The notes under the pieces: generated by a model
What the model saw: only the letters and a program-made list of their open reading frames with translations
Database searches by the model: none
What the model was told of the DNA's origin: nothing
Shown: piece by piece, positions 8,282 through 16,696 of the stretch
Layout: each line of letters begins with the position of its first letter
Numbering within the stretch: position 1 is the first letter of the stretch
Assembly (NCBI RefSeq): GCF_005144475.1
Contig: NZ_SWJZ01000015.1
Location: 18,234-82,233, forward strand
Source: Rhodobacter capsulatus
GTDB taxonomy: Bacteria; Pseudomonadota; Alphaproteobacteria; Rhodobacterales; Rhodobacteraceae
Direction of reading: 5' to 3'
Length of the DNA stretch: 64,000 nucleotides
Translations under genes and position numbers: made by a program

Positions 8282-10312
8282 ATGCCGATCGCCGAAGACC
8301 TTTTGACCGCCCCGGAGGGCTTTGCCACCGTGCGCAACCGGCAGGGCGCGCTTGTGCCCTTTGACGCCCGCCGCATCGTCGCGGCGCTGGCGCGGGCGGG
8401 CGATGCCAGCGGCGACTTCGGCAGGGCCGAGGCGCGGCGGCTGACGCAAGCCGTGCTCGACCGGCTGGCGCTTCTGGCCCCGTCGAGCCCCCCCGATGTC
8501 GAGACGATCCAGAACACCGTCGAGGCGGTTCTGGCCGATACCGCCCATCTTGCCACCGCCCGCGCCTATGCGGTCTACCGCGAGCAGCACGCCCGCCTGC
8601 GCGAGGACAACCGGGTGATGATCGATGTCGAACGCTCGGTCAGCGAATATCTGGAACGCTCCGACTGGCGGGTGAATGCCAATGCCAATCAGGGCTATTC
8701 GCTGGGCGGGATGATCCTGAACATCTCGGGCAAGGTGACGGCGAATTACTGGCTCAGCCATGTCTATCCGCCCGAGGTCGGCGCGGCGCATCGGGAAGGC
8801 GATCTGCATATCCACGATCTCGACATGTTCGCGGGCTATTGCGCGGGCTGGTCGCTGCGCACGCTTTTGCACGAGGGGCTGAACGGCGTGCCCGGTGCGA
8901 TCGAATCCGCCCCGCCCGCGCATCTGTCCAGCGCGCTGGGGCAGATCGTCAACTTTCTGGGCACGTTGCAGAATGAATGGGCGGGGGCGCAGGCGTTTTC
9001 GTCCTTTGATACTTATCTCGCGCCCTATGTGCGGATTGACGGGCTGAGCTATGCGCAGGTGCGTCAGGCGATGCAGGAATTCATCTACAACCTCAACGTC
9101 CCCTCGCGCTGGGGCACGCAGACGCCCTTCACCAACCTGACCTTTGACTGGACCTGCCCCGAGGATCTGCGCGATCAGGTGCCGGTGGTGCAGGGCCGCG
9201 AGCAGGGCTTCACCTATGGCGATCTGCAGGCCGAGATGGACCTGATCAACCGCGCCTATATCGAGGTGATGACGGCGGGCGATGCCAAGGGGCGGGTCTT
9301 CACCTTCCCGATCCCCACCTACAACATCACCCCCGATTTCCCGTGGGAGAGCGAAAACGCGGACGCGCTGTTCGAGATGACGGCGAAATACGGCCTGCCC
9401 TATTTCCAGAACTTCGTGAATTCGGAATTGCAGCCGCATATGGTGCGCTCGATGTGCTGCCGGTTGCAGCTGGACCTGACCGAGCTGCTCAAGCGCGGCA
9501 ACGGGCTGTTCGGCTCGGCGGAACAGACCGGATCGCTGGGCGTCGTCACGCTCAATTGCGCGCGGCTGGGATATCTGCACCGCGGCGACGAGGGCGAGCT
9601 GATGGTGGCGCTCGACCATCTGGCGCGGCTGGCGCGCACCAGCCTTGAAATCAAGCGCAAGGTGATCCAGCGCCATATCGATGCCGGGCTGTTCCCCTAT
9701 ACCAAGCGCTACCTTGGCACGCTCAGGAACCACTTCTCGACGCTGGGCGTGAACGGGCTCAACGAGATGGTGCGCAATTTCACCAAGGATGCCGAGGATA
9801 TCACGACCGAGGCGGGCAAGGCGCTGGCCTTGCGGGTGCTCGACCGGCTGCGGGCGCAGATGGTGGCGTTTCAGGAAGAAACCGGCCATCTTTACAACCT
9901 TGAAGCCACCCCGGCCGAGGGCACGACCTATCGCTTCGCCCGCGAAGACCGCAAGCGTTTCCCCGATATCCTGCAGGCGGGCAGCCCCGAGCAGCCCTAT
10001 TACACCAATTCCTCGCAGCTGCCGGTGGGCTTCACCGATGACCCGTTCGAGGCGCTGGCGCATCAGGAGGCGTTGCAGGCGAAATACACCGGCGGCACGG
10101 TGCTGCATCTTTACATGGGCAGCCGGATTTCCTCCGCCGAAGCCTGCCGCAAGCTGGTGCGCCGGGCGCTGACCAACTTCCGCCTGCCCTATATCACCGT
10201 CACCCCCACCTTCTCGATCTGCCCGAAACACGGCTACATCGCGGGCGAACACGAATTCTGTCCGACCTGCGATGCCGAGCTGATCGCGAAGAAACGCGCC
10301 TGCACCTGCTGA
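8282..10312 (+). CDS. nrdD: Anaerobic (class III) ribonucleotide reductase, main subunit lacking the glycyl-radical domain
   Basis: Reduces ribonucleoside triphosphates to dNTPs without oxygen or B12. From the ATG at 8282 (behind GAGG) the protein is 676 residues: an N-terminal ATP-cone (about residues 12-105, FATVRNRQGALVPFDARRI), then the NrdD barrel (NANANQGYSLGGM, HIHDLDMFAGYCAGWSL, NLTFDWTCPEDL). Near the end is a zinc-finger-like CPKH...CPTC segment. The protein stops at KKRACTC. The RVxGY glycyl-radical loop that every fused NrdD carries next is absent and appears instead in the following small ORF. The subunit must therefore work with that protein. Preceded by a cobalamin riboswitch. 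Confidence 0.92.
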   Translation: MPIAEDLLTAPEGFATVRNRQGALVPFDARRIVAALARAGDASGDFGRAEARRLTQAVLDRLALLAPSSPPDVETIQNTVEAVLADTAHLATARAYAVYREQHARLREDNRVMIDVERSVSEYLERSDWRVNANANQGYSLGGMILNISGKVTANYWLSHVYPPEVGAAHREGDLHIHDLDMFAGYCAGWSLRTLLHEGLNGVPGAIESAPPAHLSSALGQIVNFLGTLQNEWAGAQAFSSFDTYLAPYVRIDGLSYAQVRQAMQEFIYNLNVPSRWGTQTPFTNLTFDWTCPEDLRDQVPVVQGREQGFTYGDLQAEMDLINRAYIEVMTAGDAKGRVFTFPIPTYNITPDFPWESENADALFEMTAKYGLPYFQNFVNSELQPHMVRSMCCRLQLDLTELLKRGNGLFGSAEQTGSLGVVTLNCARLGYLHRGDEGELMVALDHLARLARTSLEIKRKVIQRHIDAGLFPYTKRYLGTLRNHFSTLGVNGLNEMVRNFTKDAEDITTEAGKALALRVLDRLRAQMVAFQEETGHLYNLEATPAEGTTYRFAREDRKRFPDILQAGSPEQPYYTNSSQLPVGFTDDPFEALAHQEALQAKYTGGTVLHLYMGSRISSAEACRKLVRRALTNFRLPYITVTPTFSICPKHGYIAGEHEFCPTCDAELIAKKRACTC

Positions 10313-10329
10313 CCCCAAAGGAGACCAAG

Positions 10330-10518
10330 ATGAACAAGCCGCTGACACAGACAGACCTGGACACCGCCATGGTGCTTGACGATGCCGAACGCACCCGCTG
10401 CGAGATCTGGACGCGGGTGATGGGCTATCACCGGCCGATGGCCTCGTTCAACACCGGCAAGAAGGGCGAGGCGGCCGAGCGGGTCTATTTCTCCGAAGCG
10501 CGGGCGCATCTTGGCTGA
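10330..10518 (+). CDS. Free-standing glycyl-radical domain of class III RNR
   Basis: A 62-residue protein containing CEIWTRVMGYHRP and SFNTGKKGEAAERVYF, which is the conserved C-terminal glycyl-radical segment normally fused to NrdD; the radical would reside on Gly32. It starts with its own ATG behind a strong Shine-Dalgarno (aaaggaga, 10317-10324), 17 nt after the nrdD stop and in a different reading frame. Simple stop readthrough therefore cannot fuse it to NrdD. NrdG would install the radical here, and the small protein would dock into NrdD in trans, as GrcA/YfiD does for pyruvate formate-lyase. A frameshift artefact is possible, but the dedicated ribosome site argues for a real split gene. 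Confidence 0.85.
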   Translation: MNKPLTQTDLDTAMVLDDAERTRCEIWTRVMGYHRPMASFNTGKKGEAAERVYFSEARAHLG

Positions 10519-11128
10519 GCTGGCGCTCTCGGGCCTGGTGCGGCACTCGGCCTGCGACTGGCCGGGGGAGCTGGTGGCGGTCCTGTTCACCCAGGGCTGC
10601 CCGTGGTCGTGCCGCTATTGCCACAACCCCGACCTGATCCCGGCCGGGGCGGGAACCCTGCCCTGGTCGGAGGTGCGGGCTTTTCTGCAAAGCCGCCGCG
10701 GGCTGCTGGACGGGGTGGTGATCTCGGGCGGCGAGCCGACCTTGCAGGCCGCCCTGCCCGAGGCGCTGGCCGAGATCCGGGCGATGGGCTTTCGCACCGG
10801 GCTGCACAGCGCGGGCCCCTACCCCGAGCGGCTGGCGCGCGTGCTGCCGCTTCTGGATTGGGTGGGCTTTGACGTGAAGGCGCCCTTTGCCGAGTATCCG
10901 CGCGTGACCGGCGTGCCCGGATCGGGGCTGCGGGCGCAGGAAAGCCTGCGGCTTTTGCAGGCAAGCGGCGTCGCCCATGCGTTGCGCACGACGGTGCATC
11001 CGCTTTTGCTCGGCCCCGAGGATCTGGACCGGATCGGCGCCGATCTGGCCGAAATGGGCCTGCCGATGCCACAGGTGCAACGCTTCCGCGCCGCGGGCTG
11101 CATCGACACCGAACTTTGCGCAGGCTGA
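10511..11128 (+). CDS. nrdG: Anaerobic RNR-activating radical SAM enzyme
   Basis: A 205-residue radical SAM activase. C30-x3-C34-x2-C37 (CPWSCRYC) binds the 4Fe-4S cluster, and the GGEP-like motif GGEPTLQ follows. The opening LSGLVRHSACDWPGELVAV matches NrdG-type activases. The only start giving this N-terminus is TTG at 10511, which overlaps the end of the glycyl-radical ORF by 8 nt and implies translational coupling. It would abstract hydrogen from Gly32 of the small upstream protein. The operon nrdD - small radical protein - nrdG is under the cobalamin riboswitch at 8010-8174. Confidence 0.88.
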   Translation: MAELALSGLVRHSACDWPGELVAVLFTQGCPWSCRYCHNPDLIPAGAGTLPWSEVRAFLQSRRGLLDGVVISGGEPTLQAALPEALAEIRAMGFRTGLHSAGPYPERLARVLPLLDWVGFDVKAPFAEYPRVTGVPGSGLRAQESLRLLQASGVAHALRTTVHPLLLGPEDLDRIGADLAEMGLPMPQVQRFRAAGCIDTELCAG

Positions 11129-11140
11129 GCGCTTCGCCCC

Positions 11141-12526
11141 TCACTCCGAACCGGAATAGGGGGCGAAGCGGGTTTCCTCGGGGCGCAGCCGCAAGGGCTT
11201 GCCCAGCGTCGGAAAGGCGCGCTGCGGGCAATCGGCGCGCTCGCAGAGCTTGCAGCCGGGGCCGATCTTCGTCGCCAGATCGGGCGCGCGCAGGTTCAGC
11301 CCGCGCGCATAGACCAGCCGGTCGGCATGCGCCAGATCGCAGCCCAACGCCACGGCAAACCGCTTTTGCGGGGCACCGAAGCCGCCGCCGCCCTGCCGCA
11401 CCTGCCGCGCGATCCACAGATAGCTGCGCCCGTCCGGCATCTGCGCCACCTGCCGCAAGATCTCGTCCGGGCGGGAAAACGCCTCGTAGATGTTCCACAG
11501 CGGGCACGACCCGCCGATGCGGGAAAAATGGAAATCGGTGGCCGATTGCCGCTTCGAAATGTTGCCCGCCCGGTCCACCCGGATGAAGAAGAACGGCACG
11601 CCGCGCGCCTCGGGCCGTTGCAGGGTCGACAGCCGGTGGCAGACGGTCTCGAAGCCGACACCGAAGCGGCTGGCCAGCAGCTCGATATCGTAAGACAGCG
11701 CCTCGGCCGCGGCCAGAAAGGCGCGATAGGGCATGATCAGCGCCCCCGCATAATAATTCGCCAGCCCCACCCGCAGCAGCGCCTGCGCCTCGGGGTCCAG
11801 CTGCGTCGCCGCGCAAAGCCGCGCCATCAGCCCGCCCTGTTCCGATAGCGCCAGCTGCGTCGCGATCTGGAACGCCTGCTGGCCGGGCGTCAGATGCGCG
11901 CCCAGATGCAACAGCCCCGCCCCGGGCTCGAACCGGCGCAGCGTGCCGCCCTCGGCATGGACCACCCGGATGCCGTGACGGCTGGCAAGACGTTCGGCCA
12001 GGGCCTGCGTCATCCGCCCCGCAGGCAGATCCGCCCCCACCGCCTCGGCTGCGGTGTCAAGATCGGGCACATGGTTGCGCCGCTCGTAGAACCAGTCGCG
12101 GACCGCTTCGAAGGCCGCGGGCGTCGCGGACGGCGCAGGCGCGCTGATCTGCCCCGCAAGCGCATCGGCCCGGTCGGACAGATCGCGCAGCCGCGCCTGC
12201 ATCGCCACGATCGTGCGCGCGACGGCAGGCATGTTCGCCGCGATCTCCCGCACCTCGGCCAGGCTCGCCCCCGCGCCCTGATCGGCCAGCGCCCCGCGCA
12301 ATTCGGCGATCAGCCGCGCCTCGTCGGCATCCGAAAACAGCTGCACATCCAGCCCGAAGGCCGCATTGAGCTTGAGCAGCACCGGCACGGTCAGGGGGCG
12401 CTGATTGTTCTCGATCTGGTTCAGATAGCTTGGCGAAATGCCCAACGTGCGGGCCAGGCTGGCCTGCGTGATCCCGCGGTCCTCGCGCAGCCGTTTCAGC
12501 CGCACGCCCATGAATGCCTTTGCCAT
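11141..12526 (-). CDS. ScfR/PrpR-type XRE-family regulator of the prp operon
   Basis: A 461-residue paralogue of the regulator at 1352-2788. The HTH is at about residues 8-65 (LREDRGITQASLARTLGIS), followed by the same M78-derived domain without HExxH (FQIATQLALSEQ) and the C-terminal four-Cys pattern (ALGCD, GCKLCERADCPQ). It is divergent from the thioesterase-prpDCB operon, so it probably responds to propionyl-CoA or methylcitrate metabolites. The ATG at 12526 is chosen because it gives MAKAFMGVRLKRLRE and sits just after a GAAGG ribosome site, which is itself part of a tandem TTCGCAA repeat. Its stop is only 12 bp from that of nrdG, which is convergent. Confidence 0.88.
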   Translation of the reverse strand: MAKAFMGVRLKRLREDRGITQASLARTLGISPSYLNQIENNQRPLTVPVLLKLNAAFGLDVQLFSDADEARLIAELRGALADQGAGASLAEVREIAANMPAVARTIVAMQARLRDLSDRADALAGQISAPAPSATPAAFEAVRDWFYERRNHVPDLDTAAEAVGADLPAGRMTQALAERLASRHGIRVVHAEGGTLRRFEPGAGLLHLGAHLTPGQQAFQIATQLALSEQGGLMARLCAATQLDPEAQALLRVGLANYYAGALIMPYRAFLAAAEALSYDIELLASRFGVGFETVCHRLSTLQRPEARGVPFFFIRVDRAGNISKRQSATDFHFSRIGGSCPLWNIYEAFSRPDEILRQVAQMPDGRSYLWIARQVRQGGGGFGAPQKRFAVALGCDLAHADRLVYARGLNLRAPDLATKIGPGCKLCERADCPQRAFPTLGKPLRLRPEETRFAPYSGSE

Positions 12527-12527
12527 C

Positions 12528-12636
12528 TTCGCAACCTTCGCAATTTACGGCGTCATCCTTCGCATAATCACGCCTTATCAATAGTTTACCAGAAATCAGA
12601 ATACAGGGAAGTATCCCTTTGCCAATCTTGCAAAGG
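12528..12636. promoter_or_regulatory. Operator array in the divergent prp promoter
   Basis: TTCGCAA occurs at 12528-12534 and 12537-12543, with TTCGCAT at 12559-12565. Near the other gene lies the inverted repeat CCTTTGC (12616-12622) / GCAAAGG (12630-12636). The TTTGCAA-like core resembles sites reported for RamB/PrpR/ScfR-type regulators. The array spans the space between the regulator and the thioesterase-prp operon, including both ribosome-site regions. Confidence 0.55.
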
Positions 12637-12642
12637 TTTCTC

Positions 12643-13041
12643 ATGTCCCCCGCCCCCTCCCCCCGGCTTCCCTCCTGTGCGCCGCCGACCGTTCTGGTCG
12701 AGATGATCTTTCCCGATCAGGCGAACCATTACGGCACGCTGTTTGGCGGCCATGCGCTGGCGCTGATGGCGCGGGCGGCCTTTGTCGCCGGCTGCCGCCG
12801 CGCCGCGGGGCCGGTGGTGATGGCGCGATCCGAGCGGGTGGATTTCGCCACCCCGATCCGGGTCGGCGAGATGCTGGAACTGCGCGCCGAGATCCTGCGC
12901 GAGGGGCGCAGCTCGATGACCGTGGCGGTGCGGGGCATCGCCCAGCCGATCGGCCCCGGTGCCCCCCGCCCGGCGCTAGACGGACAATTCGTGATGGTCG
13001 CCGTCGATGCCGATGGCCGCCCCCGCCCGCTGGTTTTTTGA
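12643..13041 (+). CDS. Hotdog-fold acyl-CoA thioesterase (YciA/ACOT family)
   Basis: A 132-residue hotdog protein. [20 protein letters not shown] and the following [14 protein letters not shown] carry the family's Asn-His-x-Gly-x-Leu-Phe-Gly-Gly pattern; [21 protein letters not shown] is the second half. It hydrolyses acyl-CoA thioesters. ATG 12643 is preferred because AAAGG lies at 12632-12636; a TTG start at 12619 is possible but has no ribosome site. It is the first gene of the operon ahead of prpD, with a 29-bp gap, and so may relieve excess propionyl-CoA or methylcitryl-CoA. Substrate unproven. Confidence 0.85.
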   Translation: MSPAPSPRLPSCAPPTVLVEMIFPDQANHYGTLFGGHALALMARAAFVAGCRRAAGPVVMARSERVDFATPIRVGEMLELRAEILREGRSSMTVAVRGIAQPIGPGAPRPALDGQFVMVAVDADGRPRPLVF

Positions 13042-13070
13042 AAATTGACGACAAGACAAGGAAAGTCCCG

Positions 13071-14582
13071 ATGAAGACCCATGACCTGCGCAGCTACCGC
13101 TCGGCCGAGATCCTGCCGCGCGCCGACCAGCTGGCCTGGAAGATTGCCGAAGTCGCCGCCGACCCGGTGCCGGTGCAGCCCGAGGTGACCGAGATGATCA
13201 TCAACCGGATCATCGACAATGCCGCCGTGGCCGCCGCCTCGGTCGGGCGCCGTCCCGTCGCCTCGGCCCGGGCGCAGGCTTTGTGCCACCCGATGCGGCG
13301 CGGCGCGACGATCTTCGGGATGCCGCACGGCACCCGGGTCTCGCCCGAGTGGGCGGCCTGGGCGAATGGCACGGCGGTGCGGGAACTGGATTTCCACGAC
13401 ACTTTCCTTGCCGCCGATTACAGCCATCCGGGCGACAACATCCCGCCGATCCTGGCGGTGGCGCAGCATTGCGGGCGTTCGGGCGCCGAGCTGATCCGGG
13501 GGATCGCCACGGGCTATGAAATCCAGGTCGAACTGGTGCGCGGGATCTGCCTGCATGAGCACAAGATCGACCATATCGCCCATCTCGGGCCCTCGGCGGC
13601 GGCGGGGATCGGCACGCTGCTGACCCTGCCCGCCGAGGTGATCTATCAGGCGGTGCAACAGGCGTTGCATGTGACCACCACCACAAGGCAAAGCCGCAAG
13701 GGCGAGATTTCGAGCTGGAAAGCCTTTGCCCCGGCCTTCGCGGGCAAGATGGCGATCGAGGCGGTGGACCGCGCCCTGCGCGGCGAGGGCGCCCCCAGCC
13801 CCGCCTGGGAGGGCGAGGACGGCTTCATCGCCTGGATGCTGTCGGGCCCCGAGGCGCGTTACACCGTCCGCCTGCCCGGCCACGGCGAGCCGAAACGCGC
13901 GATCCTTGACACCTACACCAAGGAATATTCGGCGGAATATCAAAGTCAGGCGCTGATTGATCTCGCCCGCCGCCTTGGGCCGCAGATCGGCGATCTTGCG
14001 CAGGTCGAAAGCATCGTCATCCACACCTCGCATCACACCCATCACGTCATCGGCACCGGCGCCAATGATCCGCAGAAGATGGACCCCGATGCCAGCCGCG
14101 AGACGCTGGACCATTCGATCATGTATATCTTTGCCGTCGCGCTGGAGGATGGCGGCTGGCACCATGTCCGCAGCTATGCCCCCGAACGCGCGCACCGGCC
14201 CGCGACACTGGCGCTCTGGCACAAGATCTCGACCGTCGAAGACCCGGACTGGACGCGCCGCTATCATGCCCGCGACCCGAAGCAAAAGGCCTTTGGCGGC
14301 CGCGTGGTGGTGACGTTGAAGGACGGGCGGCAGATCGTCGACGAGCTGGCGCTGGCCGATGCCCACCCCGATGGCGCCCGGCCGTTCCGGCGCGAGAATT
14401 ACGTGCGCAAGTTCCTGACCCTGTCCGACGGCATCCTGAGCGGCGCGGAACAGACCCGCTTTCTGGATGCGGCGGAAAACCTGGCCGATCTGCCCGCCGA
14501 CGGGCTCGGTCTTTTGAATTTCACCGTGGCGGCCGATCAGCTGGGCGCGCCGCGTCCGCGTGGCATCTTTGATTGGGAATGA
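13071..14582 (+). CDS. prpD: 2-methylcitrate dehydratase
   Basis: MmgE/PrpD-family enzyme of 503 residues that dehydrates 2-methylcitrate to cis-2-methylaconitate in propionate catabolism. Characteristic segments: [57 protein letters not shown] and [17 protein letters not shown]. The ATG at 13071 follows aaggaaag; an upstream TTG in frame overlaps the thioesterase end and is not preferred. It is followed after 10 bp by prpC. Confidence 0.95.
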   Translation: MKTHDLRSYRSAEILPRADQLAWKIAEVAADPVPVQPEVTEMIINRIIDNAAVAAASVGRRPVASARAQALCHPMRRGATIFGMPHGTRVSPEWAAWANGTAVRELDFHDTFLAADYSHPGDNIPPILAVAQHCGRSGAELIRGIATGYEIQVELVRGICLHEHKIDHIAHLGPSAAAGIGTLLTLPAEVIYQAVQQALHVTTTTRQSRKGEISSWKAFAPAFAGKMAIEAVDRALRGEGAPSPAWEGEDGFIAWMLSGPEARYTVRLPGHGEPKRAILDTYTKEYSAEYQSQALIDLARRLGPQIGDLAQVESIVIHTSHHTHHVIGTGANDPQKMDPDASRETLDHSIMYIFAVALEDGGWHHVRSYAPERAHRPATLALWHKISTVEDPDWTRRYHARDPKQKAFGGRVVVTLKDGRQIVDELALADAHPDGARPFRRENYVRKFLTLSDGILSGAEQTRFLDAAENLADLPADGLGLLNFTVAADQLGAPRPRGIFDWE

Positions 14583-14592
14583 GGGGGAAACC

Positions 14593-15768
14593 ATGTCCGG
14601 TTCGATGATGAAACCGAAGAAATCCGTGGCCCTGTCGGGGGTTGTGGCGGGCAATACCGCGCTGTGCAGCGTCGGCCAGACCGGCAATGACCTGCATTAT
14701 CGCGGCTTCGACATTCTCGACATCGCCGAGACCTGCGATTTCGAGGAAGTGGCGCATCTGCTGATCCATGGCGCCCTGCCGACGCTGGCGGAACTGGCGG
14801 CCTATCGCGTCAAGCTGCGGGCGCTGCGCGGGCTGCCGCTTGCGGTGCGCCAGACGCTCGAGGCGATCCCGGCCGCCGCGCATCCGATGGATGTGCTGCG
14901 CTCGGGCGTCTCGGCCTTGGGCTGCGTGCTGCCCGAGGCCGCCGATCACAACACGCCGGGCGCGCGCGACATCGCCGACCGGCTGATCGCCGTGCAGGGC
15001 TCGATGCTGCTCTACTGGTATCACTTCGCGCAGAACGGGCGGCGCATCGAGGTCGAGACCGAAGACGACAGCATCGCCGGGCATTTCCTGCATCTGCTGC
15101 ATGGCCGCCCGGCGGGCGAGGAAGCGGTGCGGGCGCTGCACACCACGCTCAACCTTTATGCCGAGCATGAATTCAACGCCTCGACCTTCACCGCGCGCAC
15201 CATCGCGGGGACCGGATCGGATCTTTATTCCTGTATCGCGGGCGCCATCGGCGCGCTGCGCGGGCCGAAACACGGCGGCGCGAATGAACAGGCTTTCGAG
15301 ATCCAGAAGCGTTACACCAGCCCCGACGAGGCCGAGGCCGATATCCGCGCAAGGGTGGCCGCGAAAGAGGTGATCATCGGCTTTGGCCATCCGGTCTATA
15401 CGATCGCCGATCCGCGCAACGCGGTGATCAAGCAGGTGGCGCGGCGGCTGGCGCTGCACCATGGCGCGCTGCGGATGTTCGACATCGCCGAGCGGATCGA
15501 ACAGGTGATGGCGGACACCAAGGCGATGTTTCCGAACCTCGACTGGTATTCGGCGGTCTCCTATCATCAGCTGGGCGTGCCGACGCTGCTCTTCACGCCG
15601 ATCTTCGTCATTGCCCGCAGCGCGGGCTGGGGGGCGCATGTGATCGAGCAACGGCTGGACGGCAAGATCATCCGCCCCTCGGCCAATTACACCGGCCCCG
15701 AAACCCGGGCCTTCCTGCCCCTCGAAGCCCGCGGCGGCCTTTTGGCGGCCCCCAAACGGACGGAGTGA
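14593..15768 (+). CDS. prpC: 2-methylcitrate synthase
   Basis: Citrate-synthase-fold enzyme (391 residues) that joins propionyl-CoA and oxaloacetate to 2-methylcitrate. Seen: [25 protein letters not shown] near the N-terminus (split here as a recognisable family opening), [24 protein letters not shown] with a preceding catalytic His (RGPKHGGA), and [14 protein letters not shown] carrying the second catalytic His. Its small size and the prp context separate it from the hexameric TCA citrate synthase. The ATG follows gaggggg. Three bases separate its stop from prpB. Confidence 0.93.
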   Translation: MSGSMMKPKKSVALSGVVAGNTALCSVGQTGNDLHYRGFDILDIAETCDFEEVAHLLIHGALPTLAELAAYRVKLRALRGLPLAVRQTLEAIPAAAHPMDVLRSGVSALGCVLPEAADHNTPGARDIADRLIAVQGSMLLYWYHFAQNGRRIEVETEDDSIAGHFLHLLHGRPAGEEAVRALHTTLNLYAEHEFNASTFTARTIAGTGSDLYSCIAGAIGALRGPKHGGANEQAFEIQKRYTSPDEAEADIRARVAAKEVIIGFGHPVYTIADPRNAVIKQVARRLALHHGALRMFDIAERIEQVMADTKAMFPNLDWYSAVSYHQLGVPTLLFTPIFVIARSAGWGAHVIEQRLDGKIIRPSANYTGPETRAFLPLEARGGLLAAPKRTE

Positions 15769-15771
15769 CCC

Positions 15772-16683
15772 ATGCCCTATCTGATCGGCTCCGATCATCC
15801 CGAAGCGCCTGCGGGGGCGCGGTTTCGCGCGGCCCTGGCCCGGCCCGGCATCCTGCGCCTGCCCGGCGCGCAGAACGGCATGGCCGCGCTGCAAGCGAAA
15901 GCCGCGGGGTTTCAGGCGCTCTATCTGTCGGGGGCGGCGATGTCGGCCTCGATGGGCCTGCCCGATCTGGGCATCCTGACGGTGGACGAGGTCGCCTTTT
16001 TCATCCGCCAGATCGCCCGGGCCTCGGGGCTGCCGCTCTTGGTCGATGGCGACACCGGCTATGGCGAGGCGCTGAACGTCATGCACATGGTCCGGGTGTT
16101 CGAAGAGGCCGGGGCGGCGGCGGTGCATCTGGAAGACCAGCTTTTGCCAAAGAAATGCGGCCATCTGAACGACAAGAAACTGGCGAGCCCGGCCGAGATG
16201 GCGGCGAAGGTCGCGGCGGCGGTGCGGGCGCGGCGGCATCTGGTGGTGATCGCGCGCACCGATGCGGCCGCCGCCGAGGGGATCGAGGGGGCGGTGGCGC
16301 GGGCGAAGCTTTATGTCGAGGCCGGCGCCGATGCGATCTTCCCCGAGGCGCTGACCTCGGTCGAGATGTTCCGCGCCTTCCGCGCCCGGCTGCCCGGGGT
16401 CAAGCTTCTGGCGAACATGACCGAATTCGGCCGCACCCCGGCCCTGACCGCGGCCGAGTTCGAGGAACTGGGCTATCAGATGGTGATCTGGCCGGTGTCC
16501 TCCCTGCGGGTGGCGAACCGCGCGCAGGAACGGCTTTACACCGCGCTTGCCCGCGACGGCGCCACCACCGCGCTTCTGCCCGAGATGCAGACCCGGGCAG
16601 AGCTTTACGCCACGCTCGGCCTTGCGGCTTTCGAGGCGCTGGACGCCTCGATCGCGCAAAGCGTGTTGCCGAGCGTGGGGTGA
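15772..16683 (+). CDS. prpB: 2-methylisocitrate lyase
   Basis: Isocitrate-lyase-superfamily enzyme (303 residues) cleaving 2-methylisocitrate to pyruvate and succinate, the last step of the 2-methylcitrate cycle. The catalytic KKCGH is present (LLPKKCGHLNDKKL, about residues 122-135). Metal and substrate loops appear as LVDGDTGYGEALNV, VHLEDQ, and LANMTEFGRTP. Start ATG 15772 follows GGAG within the end of prpC, implying coupling. It closes the thioesterase-prpDCB operon. Confidence 0.95.
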   Translation: MPYLIGSDHPEAPAGARFRAALARPGILRLPGAQNGMAALQAKAAGFQALYLSGAAMSASMGLPDLGILTVDEVAFFIRQIARASGLPLLVDGDTGYGEALNVMHMVRVFEEAGAAAVHLEDQLLPKKCGHLNDKKLASPAEMAAKVAAAVRARRHLVVIARTDAAAAEGIEGAVARAKLYVEAGADAIFPEALTSVEMFRAFRARLPGVKLLANMTEFGRTPALTAAEFEELGYQMVIWPVSSLRVANRAQERLYTALARDGATTALLPEMQTRAELYATLGLAAFEALDASIAQSVLPSVG

Positions 16684-16696
16684 CAGGGGGGGGCGG

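Noticed and set aside
10300..10332. Programmed frameshift joining nrdD to the glycyl-radical ORF
   Set aside because: The downstream frame is open across the junction, but there is no slippery heptamer, and an independent ribosome site with ATG is present. Separate translation is the simpler reading.
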